Shown: positions 33,656 to 41,479 of the stretch, in pieces
Layout: each line of letters begins with the position of its first letter
How positions within the stretch are numbered: position 1 is the first letter of the stretch
From: RGIG8700 sp964568815
GTDB taxonomy: Bacteria; Bacillota; Clostridia; RGIG6154
Direction of reading: 5' to 3'
NCBI GenBank assembly: GCA_964568815.1
Contig: CAZMRY010000003.1
Span: 1-41,479 of the forward strand
Length of the DNA: 41,479 nt
The notes under the pieces: model-generated
The model's database searches: none
What the model saw: only the letters and a program-made list of their open reading frames with translations
What the model was told of the DNA's origin: nothing
Translations under genes and position numbers: made by a program

Positions 33656-35999
33656 GTCATTAGAATATGATAAAATTCTGAATATTTTATCTAAATATAC
33701 TACAGGTGAATTATCCAAAGAACAAATAACAAAACTTCAGCCAGTGGATGATTATGATGATGCTTCTGTTATGCTGGAAGAAACAGATGAGGCGGTTCGA
33801 ACTCTTTTAAAGCATTCTCAACCACCATCAGTTGGTATAAGTGATCACAATTCTATCTTAAAAAGAGCAGTTGCAGGCGGAATTTTAAGTATACCCCAGC
33901 TGATTAAGATATATCAGCTCTTGAAATCAACTGAAAGCTATAAAAATTATTCTGAAAATTTTGAAGAATTTGGTTTTCTTGAAAAATACAGCGAAAATAT
34001 TATTTGTTATAAAAAACTTATGGATGAAATTGACTGTGCTGTATTAAACGAAGATCAGCTTAAAGACAGTGCATCATCAGAGCTGATGGAGATACGAAGA
34101 AATATCAGAGTTTATAACGATAAAATAAGAACAAACTTAAATTCTTTTATAACAAAAAAATATACCAGATTTTTACAGGAACCTATTGTAACCACAAGAG
34201 GCGGAAGATATGTTCTTCCTGTAAAATCAGAACATAAAGGTGATGTTCAGGGGATTGTGCATGACACTTCTTCTACAGGTGCAACATTATTTATAGAACC
34301 TATCGAAGTTGTTGAAGCAAATAATAAACTTAAAAAGCTTGAACTTGATGATAAAGCTGAAACAGAAAGAATTCTTTCTGTTATAAGCGGTCATATTGCG
34401 GATGTTGCAGAAAGTCTTTCAGTTAATATTCAACTTCTTCTTAAGCTTGATGTGATTTTTGCAAAGGCAAAATACAGCCTTGATATAAATGGCATTAAAC
34501 CAATGTTTGTTAAAGATGGCACTGTTAATCTCGTAAAAGCAAGACATCCGTTAATCGATTCTGATAAAGTTGTACCAATAGACATAAGTCTTGGTGATGA
34601 TTTTGACACTTTGGTAATTACAGGACCTAATACAGGTGGTAAAACAGTTTCATTAAAAACTATTGGACTGTTTGTGTTACTTGCTCAGAGTGGAGTTTTA
34701 CTTCCTTGTAAAGATGGCTCTAAAATCAGCTTTTTTGAGGAATTGTATGCAGATATCGGTGATGAACAGAGCATAGAACAAAACTTGTCTACATTTTCAG
34801 GGCATATGAAAAATATTGTAAAAATAGTAAACAAGGTTAATGATAAAAGCCTCGTGCTGTTTGATGAGTTAGGTGCAGGTACAGACCCTGTAGAGGGTGC
34901 AGCACTTGCTATGTCCATTCTTGAATATGTTAAAAACAAAGGAGCAAAAACTGTCGCAACAACTCATTACAGCGAATTGAAATTATATGCTATGAGCGGT
35001 GAAAGAACAGAAAATGCGTCTTGCGAATTTAATGTAGACACTCTTCAGCCAACGTACAGATTACAAATAGGAATTCCGGGAAAATCAAACGCTTTTGCCA
35101 TTTCTAAAAAACTTGGGCTTAAAGGCGAAATTATAAAAATGGCTGAAGAAAATATTTCCAGTGATAACATTAAATTTGAAGATGTTATTTCTGAACTGGA
35201 AGAAAAAAGAATTCTTGCAGAAAAAGAGCACTTTTCAGCCAAAAGTTTAAAACAACAGGCAAGTGCATACAAATCAACAATGGAGGCTGAGAAAAACAGA
35301 CTTGAGAAATCAAAGCAGAAAATTATAGATGATGCAATTGATGAAGCCAAAAGAATTATAAGCAAGGCAGAAGAAGAAACAAACAGAATGCTTGCTGAAA
35401 TAATCGAGTTAAGAAAAAACAACAAAAATTCTGAAGCAGCAGACAAACTTGAAAACCTTAAAAAGGAACTCAAATCAAAAGATAAAAAACTCAGTAAGAA
35501 AAGAATATACACTGAGCCTTCATATCCGGGTGAGCCACCTAAAAGCGTCATACCGGGTACCAGTGTATATGTAGTTAAAACTGATACTAACGGTACTGTC
35601 GTTTCTCAGGACAAGAAAGGGAATGTTGTTGTTCAGACAGGAATACTTAAAGTTACAGTTTCGCTTAAAGATATCAGAGTAATAGAAAAAGATGACGGTA
35701 AAGAAGCTATAGACAAGTATATCAGGAATACAAGTTCTATTTCAAAAACACTTACTTTGTCACCTGAACTTGATTTAAGGGGCTTGTATGCTGATGAAGC
35801 CATAGAAAAAACTAAAAAATTTATTGACGATGCAGCTATGTCGTCTCTAAAAACAGTAACTATAGTTCATGGTAAAGGTACAGGCGCACTTCGAGCCGCA
35901 ATACATGATTATCTTAAAACACATCCATATGTTGAAAGCTTCAGACTCGGGAACTATGGAGAAGGTGACCATGGAGTAACAGTAGTAGAACTATCTTGA
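33636..35999 (+). CDS. mutS2: Endonuclease MutS2 (RqcU)
   Basis: MutS-family ATPase without mismatch-recognition domains; in Bacillus it also acts on collided ribosomes. The core clamp region (about 1-320) precedes an ABC-type ATPase with Walker A GPNTGGKT (near 330-337), FDELGAGTDP (Walker B, near 408) and TTHYSELK. A long charged coiled coil (about 510-630) and a KOW-like segment lead to a C-terminal Smr nuclease domain (about 710-787) with LDLRG and HGKGTGALR. Length 787 aa is typical. AGGAGGA precedes the ATG. A strong terminator follows. Confidence 0.97.
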   Translation: MNLKVLKSLEYDKILNILSKYTTGELSKEQITKLQPVDDYDDASVMLEETDEAVRTLLKHSQPPSVGISDHNSILKRAVAGGILSIPQLIKIYQLLKSTESYKNYSENFEEFGFLEKYSENIICYKKLMDEIDCAVLNEDQLKDSASSELMEIRRNIRVYNDKIRTNLNSFITKKYTRFLQEPIVTTRGGRYVLPVKSEHKGDVQGIVHDTSSTGATLFIEPIEVVEANNKLKKLELDDKAETERILSVISGHIADVAESLSVNIQLLLKLDVIFAKAKYSLDINGIKPMFVKDGTVNLVKARHPLIDSDKVVPIDISLGDDFDTLVITGPNTGGKTVSLKTIGLFVLLAQSGVLLPCKDGSKISFFEELYADIGDEQSIEQNLSTFSGHMKNIVKIVNKVNDKSLVLFDELGAGTDPVEGAALAMSILEYVKNKGAKTVATTHYSELKLYAMSGERTENASCEFNVDTLQPTYRLQIGIPGKSNAFAISKKLGLKGEIIKMAEENISSDNIKFEDVISELEEKRILAEKEHFSAKSLKQQASAYKSTMEAEKNRLEKSKQKIIDDAIDEAKRIISKAEEETNRMLAEIIELRKNNKNSEAADKLENLKKELKSKDKKLSKKRIYTEPSYPGEPPKSVIPGTSVYVVKTDTNGTVVSQDKKGNVVVQTGILKVTVSLKDIRVIEKDDGKEAIDKYIRNTSSISKTLTLSPELDLRGLYADEAIEKTKKFIDDAAMSSLKTVTIVHGKGTGALRAAIHDYLKTHPYVESFRLGNYGEGDHGVTVVELS

Positions 36000-36028
36000 A
36001 ACCTTATCACTAACGATAAGGTTTTTTC
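36000..36028 (+). terminator. mutS2 terminator
   Basis: AACCTTATC (36000-36008) pairs with GATAAGGTT (36015-36023) around ACTAAC, followed by a T-rich tail. Confidence 0.88.
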
Positions 36029-36084
36029 TTATGCCAAAATTTTATATAATAACATATTATATTTATATAAACAGGAGGTATTTT

Positions 36085-36345
36085 ATGAATATATTATTAA
36101 TGTTTAGTTCTGTTACGGCGGCAAAAAGGATAGAAAAAACTATTGCAAAGTACGGAGTGTTATCAACAGTTGTTCATACTCCGAAAAGTATATCAAAATC
36201 AGGCTGCAGTCATTCTGTCAGAATTAGTGAAAGAAATTTGACTTTGGTTTTGAAATTGCTCGAAAACAGCGATGTCAGACCTCTTGGAGTATTCAAGGAA
36301 TATAATGTATCAGAAAAATGTGTATATAAAGAGTTGGTATTATGA
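36085..36345 (+). CDS. DUF3343 protein, putative sulfur/selenium carrier-like
   Basis: An 86-residue protein of the DUF3343 family, small proteins proposed to carry sulfur or selenium. It has the family's alpha/beta opening (MNILLMFSSVTAAKRIEKTIAKYG) and a central cysteine in KSGCSHSVRI, which corresponds to the conserved cysteine position. AGGAGGT (36074-36080) sets the start at ATG 36085; upstream in-frame sequence lacks a site. Its stop overlaps the next gene's start (ATGA), so it is coupled to a cysteine-desulfurase-like enzyme, which could load the cysteine with sulfur. A TATAAT at 36055-36060 may be its -10 box, though no good -35 is visible. Confidence 0.8.
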   Translation: MNILLMFSSVTAAKRIEKTIAKYGVLSTVVHTPKSISKSGCSHSVRISERNLTLVLKLLENSDVRPLGVFKEYNVSEKCVYKELVL

Positions 36346-37460
36346 TTTATTTTGATAACGCAGCTACTTCATTTATTAAGCCTTCTGCTGTATACAGTAA
36401 AGTATACGAAATAATGAAAAAATATAGCGGAAATCCCGGTAGAAGCGGACACAGACTTTCAATGAAAGCCAATGATATAGTATATGAAGCAAGAGAAACC
36501 GTTGCAGGATTTTTTGGTATAGATTCTGTAGAAAGAATTTGTTTTACGAACAATGCAACTGCTGCACTTAATTTTGCCATTAAGGGTATTGTCAAAAAAG
36601 ACGACAAGGTGCTGATATCAGGGTTTGAACATAATTCAGTTACTAGACCGTTGTACAAAATAGGTGCAGATGTTCAGATTTTGCCGTGGTTTGATTTTGA
36701 CGAATACAGCTTAGAAAATTTTGATGGTATTAAATTAATTATAATTAACCACGTGTCAAATGTTAATGGTAATGTTGCAAACATAAAAGCAATAGGTGAA
36801 TATGCCAAAAAGAATAAAATACTTTTTATGGTGGATGCGTCACAAAGTGCTGGACATATAGAGTTAGATGTTAATGAAAATAATATTGATATTCTTGCCT
36901 GCTCAGGACATAAAGGCTTATTTGGACCTCAGGGTACAGGTATATTATATATAAGAGAGGGGATAGATACGGATACCCTTATAGAAGGTGGTACAGGAAG
37001 TTTTTCAGAGAATATTATCCATCCTGAAATTTATCCTGATAAATTTGAAGCAGGAACATTAAATGTTGCAGGAATTGGTGGATTGTGTGAAGGAATTAAA
37101 TATTTAAATGATATAGGCTTAATGCATAAATATAAAATGGAACAAAATCTGATTGAATATTTATTAAAGGGATTAAATAGTATTAATGGTGTTAAAGTAT
37201 ATAAAAATAAAAATAAATATTTAAATGGTAATGTTGTATCTGTTAATATTGATGGATGGGACTGCGTAGAGTTGTCTAATCTTCTTAGTGAAAAATATGA
37301 TATATGTGTCAGAGGTGGTTTGCATTGTGCACCACTGGCTCATAAAACAATGGGAACAGATAAAGATGGTACACTCAGAATCAGTTTGTCGCATTTTAAT
37401 ACTTTTTCCGAGATAAATCACTTCCTTAATGTAATTGACAAAATATCTAATGTGTTGTAA
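36342..37460 (+). CDS. Class V aminotransferase / cysteine desulfurase-like protein
   Basis: PLP enzyme related to NifS/SufS that would release sulfur from cysteine as an enzyme persulfide. The PLP lysine is Lys191 in SGHKGLFGP, the fold type I opening is YFDNAATS, and the catalytic cysteine is Cys329 in RGGLHCAPLAH. The latter pattern and the 372-residue length fit the clostridial family of desulfurase-like proteins (am_tr_V_EGC) that is often paired with DUF3343. It is coupled to the DUF3343 gene by an ATGA overlap. No iron-sulfur scaffold gene is adjacent, so a target outside the usual Isc/Suf pathway is possible. The cdaA promoter lies in its last codons. Confidence 0.88.
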   Translation: MIYFDNAATSFIKPSAVYSKVYEIMKKYSGNPGRSGHRLSMKANDIVYEARETVAGFFGIDSVERICFTNNATAALNFAIKGIVKKDDKVLISGFEHNSVTRPLYKIGADVQILPWFDFDEYSLENFDGIKLIIINHVSNVNGNVANIKAIGEYAKKNKILFMVDASQSAGHIELDVNENNIDILACSGHKGLFGPQGTGILYIREGIDTDTLIEGGTGSFSENIIHPEIYPDKFEAGTLNVAGIGGLCEGIKYLNDIGLMHKYKMEQNLIEYLLKGLNSINGVKVYKNKNKYLNGNVVSVNIDGWDCVELSNLLSEKYDICVRGGLHCAPLAHKTMGTDKDGTLRISLSHFNTFSEINHFLNVIDKISNVL

Positions 37461-37463
37461 AAT
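37435..37463 (+). promoter_or_regulatory. cdaA-cdaR promoter in the end of the aminotransferase gene
   Basis: TTGACA (37435-37440), 17 bases, TAAAAT (37458-37463), overlapping the upstream stop codon. Confidence 0.72.
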
Positions 37464-37497
37464 ATTAATAACTATAAATATGAAAAGGAAGTAAAAG

Positions 37498-38334
37498 ATG
37501 GGAAAAATAATTGCCTTTTTAACAAGCTACTTAAATGTATTCAAATTAACAGACTTATTTGATATTGCATTGGTAGCTCTTGCAATTTATTGGCTTGTTA
37601 AACTTATTAAAGAAACACGAGCGGTTCAACTTGTAAAAGGAATTGTTGTGTTGTTGATTTTAACACAGATAAGTGATTGGCTGAACCTTAATATTATTAA
37701 TTTTATTTTAACCAATACTCTTCAGCTTGGTGTACTTGCTCTTATTGTATTATTCCAGCCTGAACTCAGAAGAGTGCTTGAACAGATAGGTACAACAAAA
37801 ATCGGTAATTTTTTTGTTACGGACAATGAAAACGAAACTATGGAAGATACAATTAAAGAAATTTGTGTAGGCGTTGAAAATATGTCAAGACAGAGAATTG
37901 GTGCCCTAATTGTTATCGAAAGAAAGACTAAGGTAAGTGATGTTCTTCTTACAGGTGTAGAACTTAAATCAAAAGTATCGGCAGCAGTGCTTGTTAATAT
38001 ATTTTTTCCCAATACACCTCTGCATGACGGAGCGGTAGTAATAAGAGAAAACAGAATTGAGGGTGCAGGTTGTTTATTACCTTTGACACAGAACAATACA
38101 TTGAGCACTGAACTTGGTACAAGACACAGAGCTGCAATAGGAATGTCTGAAACCTCTGATGCAATTGTTATTATTGTTTCCGAAGAAACAGGCAAAATAT
38201 CTCTTGCTAATGGTGGAACTCTTACTCGCAATTTTAATGCAGAGACTCTTAAAAAAGCACTTGAAAAATTGCTGATTTCTGCAAATGAAGAAAAACCAAG
38301 AAAATTTTCAAAACTTAAAGGGAGAATAAAATGA
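37498..38334 (+). CDS. cdaA: Diadenylate cyclase CdaA
   Basis: Membrane-bound enzyme that condenses two ATP to the second messenger c-di-AMP, which controls potassium, osmolyte and cell-wall balance. Three N-terminal membrane segments (about 15-32, 40-58 and 62-82) precede the DAC domain. The catalytic DGA motif is Asp177-Ala179 (PLHDGAVVI) and the RHR motif is Arg209-Arg211 (GTRHRAA). At 278 residues it has the usual size. AAGGAAG precedes the ATG. Its stop overlaps the cdaR start by four bases, keeping the enzyme and its regulator in step. The common third gene, glmM, does not follow. Confidence 0.97.
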   Translation: MGKIIAFLTSYLNVFKLTDLFDIALVALAIYWLVKLIKETRAVQLVKGIVVLLILTQISDWLNLNIINFILTNTLQLGVLALIVLFQPELRRVLEQIGTTKIGNFFVTDNENETMEDTIKEICVGVENMSRQRIGALIVIERKTKVSDVLLTGVELKSKVSAAVLVNIFFPNTPLHDGAVVIRENRIEGAGCLLPLTQNNTLSTELGTRHRAAIGMSETSDAIVIIVSEETGKISLANGGTLTRNFNAETLKKALEKLLISANEEKPRKFSKLKGRIK

Positions 38335-39284
38335 TAAAGAAGCTATTTAACAATGATAATTCTTTAAGAATTTTTTCTGTTGTTGTTGCAATATTGCTTT
38401 GGATGTATATTGTCAGTCTTAATAATCCACAGGTAGAAATTCCTGTTAACGGTGTTGATATAGAAATACGAAATCAACAAAATATTGATGGAAATGGTTT
38501 GGAGGTTATCAGTGTATCTGATACAAAAACTACAGTGAAAATTTTTGGAAGAATGACAGAGGTTTCTGCAATTACATCTGATGATATAAAGGTTTTTGTT
38601 GATGCTTCTGAAGTGTATTCTGCCAATTCTTATTATTTAAGTACAAAGAGCGAAATAAATTCAAAAACAGTAACAGTTACAGATATAGGTATTAAAGATG
38701 TGAATGTTTATGTTGATTATATTCAGGCTGTTGAAAAACCAATAGACATTTTAATAGTAGGAGAACCTAAAAACGGATTTGTTCTTGAAAGTGCAATTTC
38801 TGCAAATGAGAAAGTTGTTGTAAAAGGCCCGCAGAATATTGTTAATAAGGTTGCGAGTATTAAGGCTACTCTTGATATTACGAATGCAAATGGTGACTAT
38901 TCTACCGTTTGTCCTGTTAAAATGTACACAGCAAATGGTGAGGTTATAAATTCTGAGTATCTTACTGTTACGGTTTCCGATGTGTCGGTTGATGTTAAAT
39001 TTAATACTACCAAAAATCTTCCACTCAAAATACAACTTCCTGATATAATTAACCCTGATGAATACGATGTTATAATTACGCCTGATACTATTGATGTTTC
39101 GGGACAACCAACTTTATTGGAGCAATTAGAATTTATTGACATTGGTGTGTTATCTGAAAGTTCTTTCACGACCGTTGAAACAAATGTCAACATAAGTTTA
39201 CCTGTTGTTGATGGTGTAAAATATAATGATGATGTTAAAAATGTAGTTGTAAAAGTAATTCCTAAAGTTGTATCAGATGAATAG
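38331..39284 (+). CDS. cdaR: YbbR-domain regulator CdaR
   Basis: CdaR anchors in the membrane and modulates CdaA through contact with its membrane part. One N-terminal membrane segment (about residues 12-29, IFSVVVAILLWMYIVSL) is followed by about three YbbR beta-domains on the outside, seen as repeated blocks such as KPIDILIVGEPKNGFVL and LPLKIQLPDIINPDEYDV. The protein has 317 residues, near the lower part of the family range. A GGGAG site within cdaA precedes the ATG, which overlaps the cdaA stop (ATGA). Confidence 0.93.
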   Translation: MIKKLFNNDNSLRIFSVVVAILLWMYIVSLNNPQVEIPVNGVDIEIRNQQNIDGNGLEVISVSDTKTTVKIFGRMTEVSAITSDDIKVFVDASEVYSANSYYLSTKSEINSKTVTVTDIGIKDVNVYVDYIQAVEKPIDILIVGEPKNGFVLESAISANEKVVVKGPQNIVNKVASIKATLDITNANGDYSTVCPVKMYTANGEVINSEYLTVTVSDVSVDVKFNTTKNLPLKIQLPDIINPDEYDVIITPDTIDVSGQPTLLEQLEFIDIGVLSESSFTTVETNVNISLPVVDGVKYNDDVKNVVVKVIPKVVSDE

Positions 39285-39313
39285 TGAGATATGTAAAAAT
39301 ATGCAAAAAAATG

Positions 39314-39342
39314 TTGACTAAAAGCAAGTCTTGGGGTATAAT
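39314..39342 (+). promoter_or_regulatory. Promoter of the HPr gene
   Basis: TTGACT (39314-39319), 17 bases, TATAAT (39337-39342), in the 90-base gap after cdaR. Confidence 0.78.
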
Positions 39343-39374
39343 ATCCATATCTTAATTTTCAGGAGGGTAAAATA

Positions 39375-39635
39375 GTGGTTTCTTGTGAAGTAGTTGTTCA
39401 GAATAAAGTAGGGCTTCATTCTCGTCCTGCAACATGTTTTGTGCAGAAAGCGAATGAGTTTAAGTCTGTTTTATATATTGAAAAAAATGAAAAACGGGTA
39501 AATGCTAAAAGCCTTTTGGGAATTTTATCACTCGGAATTTTGCAGGATACTAAAATAACTCTTATTGCAGATGGCGCTGATGAAAAAGAAGCACTTGAAG
39601 CATTACGCATTTTAGCAGAAACGAATATTATGTAA
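39375..39635 (+). CDS. ptsH: HPr family phosphocarrier protein
   Basis: Small PTS phosphocarrier (86 aa) that passes phosphate from enzyme I to sugar-specific EIIA at a histidine and is phosphorylated by HPr kinase at a serine for carbon catabolite control. Both sites are present: His15 in GLHSRPA and Ser46 in AKSLLGILSLG. It is therefore a true HPr rather than Crh, which lacks the histidine. The sequence is somewhat divergent (Thr20, Cys21). Start is GTG at 39375 after AGGAGGG (39361-39367). It has its own promoter and terminator and is not beside ptsI; it may be a second HPr copy. Confidence 0.9.
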   Translation: MVSCEVVVQNKVGLHSRPATCFVQKANEFKSVLYIEKNEKRVNAKSLLGILSLGILQDTKITLIADGADEKEALEALRILAETNIM

Positions 39636-39640
39636 TATTT

Positions 39641-39668
39641 AATGCCCACTTAGTGGGCATTTTTATTT
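39641..39668 (+). terminator. Terminator after HPr
   Basis: AATGCCCA (39641-39648) pairs with TGGGCATT (39654-39661) and is followed by TTTATTT. It lies immediately before the uvrC ribosome binding site, so read-through probably supplies uvrC in part. Confidence 0.82.
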
Positions 39669-39677
39669 GGAGGATAA

Positions 39678-41474
39678 ATGATTACCAGTGAATTTTTAAA
39701 CCAGTTGCCTGAAAATCCGGGTATATATATAATGAAGAATAAAAGCGATAAAGTTATATATGTAGGAAAAGCAAAGGTTTTGAAAAACAGAGTAAAGCAA
39801 TATTTTGTTAATAACAGCAGCCATACACCTAAGGTAATAGCTATGGTTCAGAATATTGACCACATAGAATATATAATAACAAATTCAGAGGCTGAAGCTC
39901 TTAATCTTGAATGCTCATTTATTAAAAAATACAGACCTAAATACAATATACTGCTTAAAGATGATAAAACATACCCATATATAAAGATTACCAATGAAAG
40001 ATTTCCTCGAATTGTTATGGTGAGAAGAAAAGAAAATGACAATTGTAAATACTTTGGACCATATGTGAATATGCTTGCAGTCAAAACACTCATCGAGAAT
40101 TTGAAAAAACTTTTCAAGCTAAGAGAATGCAAATCAGCAGAGGTTAAGAAAAGCGAGAAAGCATGCTTAAACTACCATATAGGAAGATGTATGGGTCCGT
40201 GTGTAAAAGAATGTTACAACGAATATAATGAAAATGTAAGACAAGCAATACAAGTTTTAAACGGAGATTTTAAGTTGTTGTTAAGTAAGTTGTATGAAGA
40301 GATGGAAAAAGCATCTTCATTGCTTAACTTTGAAACTGCTGCAGAATACAGAGACAGAATATCAGCAATAAAAAAACTTGAACAAAAACAACTTGTTGTC
40401 ACAAACGGTACAGTTGATGAGGATTATATTGCTGTTTGCCGTGAAAGTGATTATGTTTGTGTTCAACAGCTTATAGTGAGAAATGGCATGCTTTTAGATA
40501 AGCATTCTTTCTTTATGCAGAATTGCAAAGATGAAAGTGATGAAGATGTATTAACTGCGTTTTTAAATCAATATTATGTTGATATGAATATTCCAAAGTA
40601 CATTTATACTTCGGTAGAAGTTGAAACAGAAGTTGCAGATAGATTATCTGAGCTTAAAAACAAGAAGGTTACTGTCAGAATGCCTAAAATAGGTGATAAG
40701 GCAAATTTTGTCAGAATGGCAGAATTGAATGGTCTGGAAGCTATCAAGTTAAAAGAGTTTTCAGTAAAGAGAACTGGTAATACTGATGCAATAAAACAAT
40801 TGCAACAACTTCTTGAACTTCAAAGCTTGCCAAAAAGAATTGAAGCATATGACATATCTAATACAAATGGTATGGAAACTGTTGCTTCTATGGTTGTGTT
40901 TACAGATGGTGTTTCAAATAAAAATGAATATAGGAAATTTAAAATCAAGTATGCAGGAAAGTCAGATGATTACGCCTCAATGCGTGAAGTGTTTTACAGA
41001 AGATTTCAAAGAATGATTAATAATGACGAAAAATTCAGCAAGAAACCTGATTTGATTTTTGTGGACGGTGGGAAAGGGCAAATATCATCAGCAATTGAGA
41101 TTTTGTCAGAACTTAGTATAAATATACCTGTATATGGTATCGTTAAAGATGATAAACACAGAACAAGGGATATTATTTCTGCGGATAAAGAGTATAATAT
41201 ACCTTTGGGCTCTAAGAGCTTCAAGCTTGCAGTTAATATTCAGGACGAAATGCATAGAGTAGCAATAACATATCATAAAAAACTAAGAGAAAATAAAAAC
41301 TTAAGAAGCGGACTTCTGAATATACCTGGTGTTGGCAAGGTTGTTTGTAAAATACTTTTAAAAGAGTTCAAAACGATTGAAAGAATAAAAAATGCAACGC
41401 TGGATGAATTATCTAATATAAAAGGTATAAACAAAGTGACAGCACAAAACATTTTTAATTATTACAATAATTAA
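39678..41474 (+). CDS. uvrC: Excinuclease ABC subunit C
   Basis: Makes the two incisions around a bulky DNA lesion in nucleotide excision repair, together with UvrA and UvrB. The GIY-YIG nuclease domain opens the protein (PGIYIM and VIYVGKAK, residues 14-33), followed by a cysteine-bearing linker, a UVR UvrB-contact motif (about 200-235), the RNase H-like second nuclease (about 375-520, with DISNTNG and FVDGGKGQ) and tandem helix-hairpin-helix motifs at the end (about 545-598, NIPGVGK and IKGINK). Length 598 aa is normal and the stop lies inside the window. GGAGG precedes the ATG. Confidence 0.97.
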   Translation: MITSEFLNQLPENPGIYIMKNKSDKVIYVGKAKVLKNRVKQYFVNNSSHTPKVIAMVQNIDHIEYIITNSEAEALNLECSFIKKYRPKYNILLKDDKTYPYIKITNERFPRIVMVRRKENDNCKYFGPYVNMLAVKTLIENLKKLFKLRECKSAEVKKSEKACLNYHIGRCMGPCVKECYNEYNENVRQAIQVLNGDFKLLLSKLYEEMEKASSLLNFETAAEYRDRISAIKKLEQKQLVVTNGTVDEDYIAVCRESDYVCVQQLIVRNGMLLDKHSFFMQNCKDESDEDVLTAFLNQYYVDMNIPKYIYTSVEVETEVADRLSELKNKKVTVRMPKIGDKANFVRMAELNGLEAIKLKEFSVKRTGNTDAIKQLQQLLELQSLPKRIEAYDISNTNGMETVASMVVFTDGVSNKNEYRKFKIKYAGKSDDYASMREVFYRRFQRMINNDEKFSKKPDLIFVDGGKGQISSAIEILSELSINIPVYGIVKDDKHRTRDIISADKEYNIPLGSKSFKLAVNIQDEMHRVAITYHKKLRENKNLRSGLLNIPGVGKVVCKILLKEFKTIERIKNATLDELSNIKGINKVTAQNIFNYYNN

Positions 41475-41479
41475 AAAAT

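Noticed and set aside
1..41479. CRISPR arrays, insertion sequences beyond the left element, tRNA or rRNA genes, and defence systems
   Set aside because: No regularly spaced repeats, transposase motifs, cloverleaf sequences or defence-gene signatures were seen; apart from 1-2180 the window is core chromosome.

Overview
This is an AT-rich chromosomal window from a low-GC, Gram-positive, endospore-forming bacterium, most likely a member of the Clostridia (Bacillota). The evidence is a YunB sporulation gene, CtsR with its heptamer operators, the c-di-AMP pair cdaA-cdaR, an HPr carrying both His15 and Ser46, purine-rich ribosome binding sites, and a DUF3343 plus cysteine-desulfurase-like pair typical of clostridia. 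Every gene I could support lies on the + strand. I could not identify the species.

Layout. Positions 1-2180 are the right part of a mobile element: the tail of a tyrosine recombinase, a 45-residue SHOCT-like protein and a complete large serine recombinase. Core chromosome follows: yunB and ligA (2206-4911); recA-recX-rimO-pgsA-acpP (4988-8737); rnc-smc-ftsY-UPF0182 (8919-16851); ylxM-ffh-rpsP-khpA-rimM-trmD (16944-21023); recJ-relA-pgi (21107-26332); a P-loop protein and a divergent PRPP synthetase (26399-28047); a CtsR-controlled ctsR-clpC operon (28190-31268); trmK-Nif3 (31344-32733); the RNase P RNA gene (about 32740-33075); a small unknown gene and mutS2 (33374-35999); DUF3343 plus class V aminotransferase (36085-37460); cdaA-cdaR (37498-39284); HPr (39375-39635); and uvrC (39678-41474). 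No gene-free stretch is longer than about 300 bases.

The genes fall into three working sets: DNA replication, recombination and repair (ligA, recA, recX, smc, recJ, mutS2, uvrC); protein targeting, ribosome and tRNA maturation (ffh, ftsY, ylxM, rpsP, rimM, trmD, trmK, rimO, rnc, rnpB, khpA); and stress or nucleotide signalling (relA, cdaA, cdaR, ctsR, clpC).

The points most worth following up are: (1) a clpC reading frame that begins with a McsA-like four-cysteine zinc finger and has a strong internal ribosome binding site and ATG at the normal ClpC start, with no mcsB present; (2) a TrmD with an unrecognised C-terminal extension of about 225 residues; (3) a 107-nt near-perfect long hairpin in the leader of the RNase III gene, a candidate self-cleavage and autoregulation site; and (4) paired, inverted CtsR boxes bracketing the ctsR promoter. 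All functional statements come from reading the sequence and recalled family motifs; no database search was run.
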